NCBI RefSeq assembly: GCF_029854215.1
Contig: NZ_CP122961.1
Coordinates: forward strand, 682,001-746,000
Reading direction: 5' to 3'
Length of the DNA stretch: 64,000 bases
Origin: Halomonas alkaliantarctica
GTDB taxonomy: Bacteria; Pseudomonadota; Gammaproteobacteria; Pseudomonadales; Halomonadaceae
The notes beneath the pieces were generated by a model. That model made no database searches. It saw only the letters and a program-made list of their open reading frames with translations, and had not been told where the DNA came from. Position numbers and translations under genes: made by a program. Below, in pieces: positions 54,444-64,000 of this stretch; position 1 is the first letter of the stretch; each line of letters begins with the position of its first letter.

Positions 54444-55546
54444 TCTCGACAGCCAGTGCGCAACGCACGCTTCATGTTGCTTTAGGCGAGCGTAGCTACC
54501 CGATTCATATTGGCACCGGGCTGATTGAGCGTGCCGATATGCTAACGCCTTACCTGACCGGCCAGCAGGTAATGGTGGTTACAAACGAGACCATCGCGCC
54601 GCTCTACCTGGAAAAGCTCTGCGCTAGCTTGCCTGATCATCTGGAGGTGCGCACGGTCGTGCTCCCCGATGGCGAGCAGTATAAAACCATCGAGCAGGTC
54701 AGCCGTATTTGGGACGCGCTGCTAGAGGCGGGTTTTAACCGCCGCTGCACCCTGATCGCCTTAGGTGGTGGGGTAATTGGCGATATGGTGGGTTATGCCG
54801 CCGCTTCCTATCAGCGCGGGGTGGCGTTTATCCAAGTGCCCACCACGCTGCTTTCCCAGGTTGATTCGTCGGTAGGGGGTAAAACCGGCGTTAACCATCC
54901 GCTGGGTAAAAACATGATTGGCGCTTTTTGGCAGCCTAAAGCCGTACTGGTGGATATTGATACGCTTAAGAGCCTGCCGCGTCGCGAGCTCTCCGCTGGC
55001 CTCGCAGAGGTCATCAAGTACGGACTGATCCGTGACGAAGCGTTTTTAAGCTGGCTGGAAGCGAATATGCCCGCACTGCTCAACGTAGAGCCTGAGGTCA
55101 TCGCCGAAGCGATTGCGCAAAGCTGTCAAATCAAAGCGGATATCGTTGCCGAAGATGAAACTGAGCAGGGCGTGCGTGCGCTGCTCAATCTGGGCCACAC
55201 CTTTGGCCACGCCATTGAGGCACACCAGGGCTACGGCAACTGGCTCCACGGGGAGGCAGTGGGTGCTGGCATGGCCATGGCGGCAACGCTTTCCCAGCGC
55301 TTGGACTGGATCGACGACGCAGCGCTAGCAAGAAGCCTAGCGGTAATTGAGAGCGCCGAGCTGCCGTTAGCTGCACCGGCGAGTATGTCCAGTGATGACT
55401 TTTTAGCACGTATGCGGCTGGACAAGAAAAACATCGATTCGCGACTGCGGTTAGTACTGCTTAACGCCCTGGGCGATGCCTGCGTTAGTGATGCAACGCC
55501 CGTTGATGTTCTCCGCACCCTGCTGGACGATTACCCGCGCTGCTAA
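54440..55546 (+). CDS. aroB: 3-dehydroquinate synthase
   Basis: The 368-residue NAD- and zinc-dependent enzyme makes 3-dehydroquinate from DAHP. Motifs: [39 protein letters not shown], the zinc glutamate region [13 protein letters not shown], and His ligands in [14 protein letters not shown] and [10 protein letters not shown]. It is the last gene of the pil-aro operon. damX, which often follows aroB, is not here. Confidence 0.94.
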   Translation: MISTASAQRTLHVALGERSYPIHIGTGLIERADMLTPYLTGQQVMVVTNETIAPLYLEKLCASLPDHLEVRTVVLPDGEQYKTIEQVSRIWDALLEAGFNRRCTLIALGGGVIGDMVGYAAASYQRGVAFIQVPTTLLSQVDSSVGGKTGVNHPLGKNMIGAFWQPKAVLVDIDTLKSLPRRELSAGLAEVIKYGLIRDEAFLSWLEANMPALLNVEPEVIAEAIAQSCQIKADIVAEDETEQGVRALLNLGHTFGHAIEAHQGYGNWLHGEAVGAGMAMAATLSQRLDWIDDAALARSLAVIESAELPLAAPASMSSDDFLARMRLDKKNIDSRLRLVLLNALGDACVSDATPVDVLRTLLDDYPRC

Positions 55547-55560
55547 GTGGTAACGTAATC

Positions 55561-55638
55561 TTTTCACAACTTAGTCTTTCACAACTTAGTCTTTCAAAAC
55601 CTGGTCATTTCAAACCTGGTCACTTCACAACCTAGCCA
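55561..55638. repeat. Imperfect tandem repeats after aroB
   Basis: Five units of about 15-16 bp run head to tail: two copies of TTTCACAACTTAGTC, two of TTTCAAA(A)CCTGGTCA, and one CTTCACAACCTAGCCA. They sit between the aroB stop and its terminator and encode nothing recognisable. Confidence 0.75.
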
Positions 55639-55645
55639 GCTATAG

Positions 55646-55694
55646 CCGCCCAATGGATCACTCCTTACATAGAGTGGTTTCATTGGGCGGTTTT
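55646..55694 (+). terminator. Terminator of the pil-aro operon
   Basis: CCGCCCAATG pairs with CATTGGGCGG, with an inner CACTC/GAGTG stem, and TTTT follows. A strong intrinsic terminator. Confidence 0.85.
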
Positions 55695-56100
55695 GTATTC
55701 GCTTCGCAAGCCGATTAGTCGAACGCTGTTTTGTATAATCCGTATGCCTTATGCGCTATCGGCATGAGTGTTTGGGCGTCACTTAGACTAAAGTTCAATG
55801 GGAAATGGTAAGCGTTAAAATAGCGTTTTAACTGGCTATAAGCATTTGAAGTATATGTGTTTTTTTCTTGAATGAGAATGCAAATACAGGATTTGAAAAG
55901 AGTTTCCCTAACGATGTGGGCGCCAAGAGATTGCGCACAACGTGTGCCAATCGCTATGCTGACCGGCCATTTTGTTGCGGCAGCGAATGTGGGAAATACC
56001 CCATTCTGGGCAGGTTATAAGCACCATAAAAAAAGCAAAACCTGCCTTTATACCATAAGCACGCTGCTAAAAAAATACGCTGACTAGTAGAGGCACGCCC
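55695..56100 (+). other. Leader region upstream of gltB
   Basis: No credible gene; a 71-codon frame (55872-56087) lacks a ribosome site and family resemblance. The stretch is AT-rich and should contain the gltBD promoter and a long 5' leader. I could not fix the promoter or recognise a riboswitch. Confidence 0.5.
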
Positions 56101-59100
56101 ATGAATAAAGGTCTTCACCAGCCTGGCGAGTTCCGCGATAACTGTGGTTTTGGCCTGATTGCCCATATGGAAGGCCAGGCGAGCCACGATTTGCTGAAAA
56201 CTGCCATTGAATCCCTGACCTGCATGACTCACCGGGGTGGTATCGCTGCCGACGGCAAAACCGGCGACGGCTGTGGTCTGCTGCTTAAAATGCCGACTCC
56301 TTTTATGCAGGCGCTGGCCAAAGAGGCGTTTGATGCTGAGCTTGGCGAACGCTTTGCCGTGGGCGTGGTGTTTCTACCCGACGATGACGCCCGAGAAGCA
56401 CATGCCCGTGACACTCTGACCGGCGAGCTTGAAGCGCGCGGGCTCAATGTAGTGGGTTGGCGCGATGTGCCGACTGACCCCAGCGTTTGCGGCCCCATGG
56501 CGTTGGACTGCCTGCCACGTATTCGTCAGCTGTTTGTGCAGCCAGGCCAGGGCGAACACTTCGATGTCGATCTGTTTATGGCCCGCCGCCGCGCTGAACA
56601 AGTGCTACGCGACGAAGAGGACTTCTACGTTGCCTCGCTGTCGTCAGAAGTAGTCTCCTATAAAGGCCTTGTGATGCCGGAAGACCTACCGGCGTTCTAC
56701 AAGGACTTAAACGACCCGCGCCTGGAAACCGCTATTTGCGTTTTCCACCAGCGCTTCTCGACCAATACTGCACCGCGCTGGCCGCTGGCGCAGCCTTTCC
56801 GCCTATTGGCCCACAACGGTGAGATCAACACCATAGAGGCCAACCGCGGCTGGGCGAACTCGCGTAAAGCCAATTTTGTTAACGACCGCTTGCCGGACAT
56901 CGCCGAGCTGGATGAAATCGTCAATACCACTGGTTCCGACTCCTCCAGTATGGATAACATGCTGGAAGTGCTGCTGACCGGCGGTATGGAGCTGCACCGT
57001 GCGGTACGCATGATGGTGCCGCCCGCCTGGCAGAACGTCGAAACCATGGACGCTGAGCTACGCGCCTTCTACGAATACAACTCCATGCATATGGAACCGT
57101 GGGACGGCCCCGCGGGCGTGGTGATGACCGACGGCCGCCAAGCGGTGTGTATGCTTGACCGTAACGGCCTGCGCCCAGCGCGCTGGGTAATTACCAAGAA
57201 CGGCTATATCACCCTGGCGTCGGAAATCGGCACCTACGGCTATAAGCCGGAAGACGTGGTCGCCAAAGGCCGCGTTGGCCCTGGCCAAATGCTCGCCGTG
57301 GATACTGAGACCGGCGAAGTGCTGCACACCACCGATATCGATGAGCGGCTGAAATCTGCCTACCCCTACAAGCGTTGGTTGAAGCAGGAGGCGAACTATT
57401 TAGAGTCGGCGCTGACCGAACTGGCGCGTTTCCAAACCATGGATACCGATTCGCTCAACGTGCAGCAGAAGATGTTCCAGGTAAGCTTTGAAGAGCGCGA
57501 CCAGGTGCTGCGTCCGCTGGCGGAGAGCGGCCAGGAAGCCGTTGGTTCCATGGGCGACGATACGCCCATGGCGGTGCTTTCAAGCCGTCCGCGCCTGCTG
57601 ACGGACTTCTTCCGTCAGAAGTTTGCCCAGGTCACCAACCCGCCCATCGACCCGCTGCGCGAAGCGATCGTCATGTCGCTGGAAACCTGCTGTGGCGCTG
57701 AGCTTAACGTTTTTAAAGCGACGCCAGAGCATGCTCATCGCTTGATTTTGACTACCCCAGTACTGTCGCCACGCAAGTTTACGGCGCTGGTGAGTCAGGA
57801 CGATCCGGCGTTTGCCAGCTATACGCTGTCCCTGGGTTACGACCCTGAGCAGCAGAGCCTGCATCAAGCGCTTAAAGCGCTATGTGAAAAAGCCGAAGCC
57901 CAAGTGCGCGCCGGTAAAGTCATTCTGGTTCTGACCGATGCCGAGCTGACGAAAGGGCTGATTCCCATTCAGGCTGCCCTGGCGGTGGGTGCCGTGCACT
58001 CTCACTTAGGCCGTTTGGCGCTACGCCCCAACGCTAACATCGTGGTGGAGACCGGCTATGCCCGCGATGCCCACCAAATGGCGGTGCTGTTTGGTGTGGG
58101 CGCTACGGCGGTTTATCCGTGGCTCGCCTATCAGGTCATGGCGGATATGCACCGCACGGGCGAGCTGACCGGCAACCCGGCTGATGGTCGCGAGAACTAC
58201 CGTAAAGGCCTGCAGAAAGGACTGTTCAAAATCCTGTCTAAAATGGGCATCTCGACGCTGGCTTCCTACCGTGGCTCGATGCTATTCGAAGCCGTAGGGC
58301 TGGCGGACGAAGTGATGGATATGTGCTTTATCGGCATGGCGTCGCGCATTCAGGGCACCGGCTTCGCCGAGCTACAGATGCAGCAGGCGCTGCTGGCCAA
58401 AGATGCCTGGATTCCCCGCAAAGGAATCTCCCAGGGCGGCATGTTCAAGTATGTCCATGGCCACGAGTACCACGCTTATAACCCCGATGTCGTAATGTCG
58501 CTGCAGGCGGCGGTTCAGGAAGGCAGCTACACCAAGTGGAAGAAGTTCGCCCAACTGGTAAATGAGCGCCCGGTAGCTACTATTCGTGACTTGCTCAAGC
58601 TCAAGACTGTTGAAACGCCGATTGCGCTGGATGAAGTAGAGCCGGTTGAAGAGCTGCTGCCGCGTTTTGATAGCGCCGGTATGTCGCTGGGTGCGCTTTC
58701 GCCGGAAGCCCACGAAGCGCTGGCACAAGCCATGAACGAAGCGGGCGGCCGCTCCAACTCTGGCGAAGGCGGCGAAGACCCGTCACGTTACGGCACAATT
58801 CGCAGCTCGAAAATCAAGCAGATCGCCTCCGGCCGGTTTGGCGTTACCCCGGCGTACCTGGTCAATGCGGAAGTGCTGCAGATCAAAGTCGCCCAGGGCG
58901 CCAAGCCTGGCGAAGGCGGTCAGCTGCCCGGCGGTAAAGTGAACCAGTTGATTGCCCGGCTGCGCTATGCGGTGCCTGGTGTGACGCTGATTTCACCGCC
59001 GCCGCACCACGATATTTACTCCATCGAGGATCTGGCACAGCTGATTTTTGACCTCAAACAGGTCAATCCGGATGCCCAGGTGTCAGTGAAACTGGTTTCC

Positions 59101-60543
59101 GAACCGGGTATCGGCACGATCGCCACCGGCGTGGCCAAGGCTTACGCGGATTTGATTACTGTCTCTGGTTATGACGGCGGAACGGCAGCGAGTCCGCTGA
59201 CCTCGATCAAGCACGCCGGTTCGCCCTGGGAGCTGGGGCTGCCGGAAGTGCACCAGGCGCTGCGCATCAACGGCTTGCGCGACAAGATTCGCCTACAGAC
59301 CGATGGCGGCCTGAAAACCGGTTTGGATGTCGTCAAAGCAGCGATTCTAGGCGCCGAGAGCTTCGGCTTCGGTACCGCGCCAATGGTGGCATTAGGCTGT
59401 AAGTACCTGCGCATCTGCCACCTCAACAACTGTGCCACCGGTGTCGCCACCCAGGACGACTTCCTGCGCGGCGAGCATTTCCGCGGCACCGTGGACATGG
59501 TCAAAAACTACTTCCGTTTTATTGCCGAAGAAGTGCGTGAACTGATGGCGGCGCTGGGCGTGCGTAAGCTCACCGACCTGATCGGGCGTACCGATCTGCT
59601 GGAAGTGCTGGAAGGTAATACCGCTTCCCAGCGTAAGCTCGATTTAACGCCGCTGCTGGACAATGATTTTGTACCCAAAGACGCGCCGCAGTTCTGTACC
59701 GTTAGCCGTAACGTGCCCCACGATCCCGGTTCTAAAAACCAGGAAGTGTTGGGAGCGCTGAAAGATGCTATTGAAAACCGCTCGGGGGGTGAATTTGATT
59801 TCACCATTACCAACTGTGACCGCAGCGTGGCGGCGCTAACATCAGGTGCTATCGCCAAACGCTATGGTGAAGAGGGCCTGGAAGATGCGCCGATCACCGC
59901 CCGCTTTACTGGGGTGGCAGGGCAGAGCTTTGGCGTGTGGAATGCCCGCGGCCTAAACCTCTACCTGGAAGGCGACGCCAACGATTACGTCGGCAAGGGC
60001 ATGAACGGCGGCAGTATCGTGATTGTGCCACCCAAAGTCAGCCAGTTTGAGAGCCATAAAACGGCCATTATCGGCAACACCTGCTTGTACGGTGCCACTG
60101 GCGGCACGCTGTTCGCGGCCGGTACCGCAGGCGAGCGCTTTGCAGTGCGTAACTCGGGTGCTTCCGCGGTGATTGAAGGCGCAGGGGACCACTGCTGCGA
60201 ATACATGACTGGCGGTTTGGTCTGTGTGCTTGGCGAAACAGGCGTTAACTTCGGCGCAGGTATGACCGGTGGGTTTGCCTATGTGTTGGATGAAGAGCGC
60301 ACCTTCGTGGACAAGTACAACCACGAGCTGGTTGAGATTCATCGCGTCAACACAGAGGCCATGGAGGCGTATCGTCGTCACCTGCGTGAAATGATCGAAG
60401 CCTATGTGGCCGCAACGGGTTCCGCGCGTGGGGCGGCTATTTTGGAAGATTTTAGCGACTATGCGCGCCACTTCTGGCTGGTTAAGCCAAAAGCGGCCAG
60501 CTTGGGTAGTTTGCTGGATCAGTCTCGGCGTCAGCCGCAATAA
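56101..60543 (+). CDS. gltB: Glutamate synthase [NADPH] large subunit
   Basis: The 1480-residue protein transfers the glutamine amide nitrogen to 2-oxoglutarate. It is made with a short propeptide; Cys15 (in [16 protein letters not shown]) would become the N-terminal nucleophile of the class-II amidotransferase domain (~15-400). Then come a central domain, the FMN/synthase domain (~850-1200) with [20 protein letters not shown] and [19 protein letters not shown], and the 3Fe-4S cysteines in [21 protein letters not shown]-terminal beta-helix (~1240-1460) with GGSIVIVPP and [11 protein letters not shown] completes it. It is transcribed with gltD, 36 nt downstream. Confidence 0.95.
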   Translation: MNKGLHQPGEFRDNCGFGLIAHMEGQASHDLLKTAIESLTCMTHRGGIAADGKTGDGCGLLLKMPTPFMQALAKEAFDAELGERFAVGVVFLPDDDAREAHARDTLTGELEARGLNVVGWRDVPTDPSVCGPMALDCLPRIRQLFVQPGQGEHFDVDLFMARRRAEQVLRDEEDFYVASLSSEVVSYKGLVMPEDLPAFYKDLNDPRLETAICVFHQRFSTNTAPRWPLAQPFRLLAHNGEINTIEANRGWANSRKANFVNDRLPDIAELDEIVNTTGSDSSSMDNMLEVLLTGGMELHRAVRMMVPPAWQNVETMDAELRAFYEYNSMHMEPWDGPAGVVMTDGRQAVCMLDRNGLRPARWVITKNGYITLASEIGTYGYKPEDVVAKGRVGPGQMLAVDTETGEVLHTTDIDERLKSAYPYKRWLKQEANYLESALTELARFQTMDTDSLNVQQKMFQVSFEERDQVLRPLAESGQEAVGSMGDDTPMAVLSSRPRLLTDFFRQKFAQVTNPPIDPLREAIVMSLETCCGAELNVFKATPEHAHRLILTTPVLSPRKFTALVSQDDPAFASYTLSLGYDPEQQSLHQALKALCEKAEAQVRAGKVILVLTDAELTKGLIPIQAALAVGAVHSHLGRLALRPNANIVVETGYARDAHQMAVLFGVGATAVYPWLAYQVMADMHRTGELTGNPADGRENYRKGLQKGLFKILSKMGISTLASYRGSMLFEAVGLADEVMDMCFIGMASRIQGTGFAELQMQQALLAKDAWIPRKGISQGGMFKYVHGHEYHAYNPDVVMSLQAAVQEGSYTKWKKFAQLVNERPVATIRDLLKLKTVETPIALDEVEPVEELLPRFDSAGMSLGALSPEAHEALAQAMNEAGGRSNSGEGGEDPSRYGTIRSSKIKQIASGRFGVTPAYLVNAEVLQIKVAQGAKPGEGGQLPGGKVNQLIARLRYAVPGVTLISPPPHHDIYSIEDLAQLIFDLKQVNPDAQVSVKLVSEPGIGTIATGVAKAYADLITVSGYDGGTAASPLTSIKHAGSPWELGLPEVHQALRINGLRDKIRLQTDGGLKTGLDVVKAAILGAESFGFGTAPMVALGCKYLRICHLNNCATGVATQDDFLRGEHFRGTVDMVKNYFRFIAEEVRELMAALGVRKLTDLIGRTDLLEVLEGNTASQRKLDLTPLLDNDFVPKDAPQFCTVSRNVPHDPGSKNQEVLGALKDAIENRSGGEFDFTITNCDRSVAALTSGAIAKRYGEEGLEDAPITARFTGVAGQSFGVWNARGLNLYLEGDANDYVGKGMNGGSIVIVPPKVSQFESHKTAIIGNTCLYGATGGTLFAAGTAGERFAVRNSGASAVIEGAGDHCCEYMTGGLVCVLGETGVNFGAGMTGGFAYVLDEERTFVDKYNHELVEIHRVNTEAMEAYRRHLREMIEAYVAATGSARGAAILEDFSDYARHFWLVKPKAASLGSLLDQSRRQPQ

Positions 60544-61998
<1,455 letters not shown>

Positions 61999-62036
61999 AG
62001 CGTGTCTGATGCATAGAGCAGCTCCAGGGATAGGTC

Positions 62037-62102
62037 GTAGCGAGGGTCTTTTGTCATGGATGACAAAAGTAGCGCCCAGGGAAGGGTTCACAGCGCCCTC
62101 GC
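62037..62102. repeat. 66-bp dispersed palindromic element, copy 2
   Basis: The layout matches copy 1 at 30048: outer arms AGCGAGGG and CCCTCGC, inner hairpin arms CTTTTGTCAT and ATGACAAAAG with GG loop. It accounts for the apparent minus-strand reading frame that begins MNPSLGATF at both loci. Confidence 0.75.
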
Positions 62103-62239
62103 GGAGACCTATCGCTGGGGCGGTTGCACAAGAGTGATTAGGGTGAGTAGTTTTGGCTGCTCAGTTCAAATTGAGCCTTAGGTCGTAATCTGCTAGTCTG
62201 TCGACCCATCCTGGCGTGGCTTTCTGCCGTGCCTTCTGA

Positions 62240-63916
<1,677 letters not shown>

Positions 63917-63928
63917 GAGGGCAAAAGC

Positions 63929-64000
63929 ATGGCTTCTCAAGAACGACCTCAAGAGCGTCACATTAATGTTGCCGGCTTAACCGCCGGCAATTCATTGCCG
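63929..64000 (+). CDS. kdsA: KDO-8-phosphate synthase, start only (cut by window edge)
   Basis: The first 24 codons run from ATG 63929 (12 nt after pyrG, with AGAGGGC upstream) to the end of the window. They read INVAGLTAGNSLP after a short polar start, which matches the beginning of 3-deoxy-D-manno-octulosonate-8-phosphate synthase, the first committed enzyme of KDO synthesis for lipopolysaccharide. Position after pyrG supports this. The rest is outside the window. Confidence 0.75.
   Translation, partial: MASQERPQERHINVAGLTAGNSLP

Noticed and set aside
55872..56087. 71-codon open frame before gltB
   Set aside because: No ribosome site and no family resemblance; probably chance.

Overview
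The window looks like a chromosome segment of a halophilic gammaproteobacterium of the Halomonadaceae (Halomonas/Vreelandella type). This is inferred from the high-GC core genes, the two TRAP transporter sets, and the gene orders mrcA / pilMNOPQ-aroKB / gltBD and pyrG-kdsA. No rRNA, tRNA or CRISPR array was seen.

Left accessory part (1-21.1 kb). The window opens inside a four-gene, stop-start overlapping operon of an SMC-type defence complex (MksBEFG/Wadjet-like), with the SMC gene first, then MukE-like, MukF-like and Toprim-nuclease subunits (1-6342). Next comes AT-richer DNA that looks like integron-type gene cassettes without an integrase: an unrecognised 325-residue protein (6660-7637), an attC-like site, then a TIR-domain/winged-helix protein followed by an HEPN-like protein (7720-9345), and a second attC-like end. 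An intact ribonuclease Z gene follows (9554-10516). Its 3' end is repeated twice further on (19785-20340 with a frameshift, and a 48-bp tail at 21061-21108). The rnz 3' end therefore looks like an integration site that bounds a ~9.8-kb segment and a 0.77-kb segment. The large segment holds a LysR/Rieske oxygenase/MFS catabolic module, a broken DMT transporter, a frameshifted cassette-like gene, a GNAT acetyltransferase behind an attC-like site, a decayed IS3-family element, and a subtilase interrupted by an amber codon. The small one holds a HigBA toxin-antitoxin pair. Three copies of a hairpin element ending in AATCAC-GT-AGG lie directly upstream of three separate cargo genes.

Core part (21.1-64 kb). 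This part is compact and ordinary: an outer lipoprotein, a DsbA/FrnE-like oxidoreductase, an exported MetX-like hydrolase, a ubiquinone-type FAD hydroxylase, a sirtuin, an AraC regulator divergent from an SDR, 3-methyladenine glycosylase, SelO, DNA polymerase IV, an alpha/beta hydrolase with a YkoF-like protein, a TRAP dctPQM set, GabT, adjacent GGDEF and EAL proteins, and a glutaryl-CoA module (GntR regulator, GcdH, CaiB-type CoA-transferase). It continues with a TAXI-TRAP set with a DUF1850 protein, PBP1A divergent from pilMNOPQ-aroK-aroB, gltBD, pyrG and the start of kdsA.

How it fits together. The left third is a defence and cargo hot spot next to and within rnz. The right two thirds serve uptake of organic acids (two TRAP systems), degradation of lysine/GABA-type compounds (gabT, gcdH, CaiB), nitrogen assimilation (gltBD), and envelope and type IV pilus assembly. 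A 66-bp dispersed element with covarying stems occurs after selO and after gltD.
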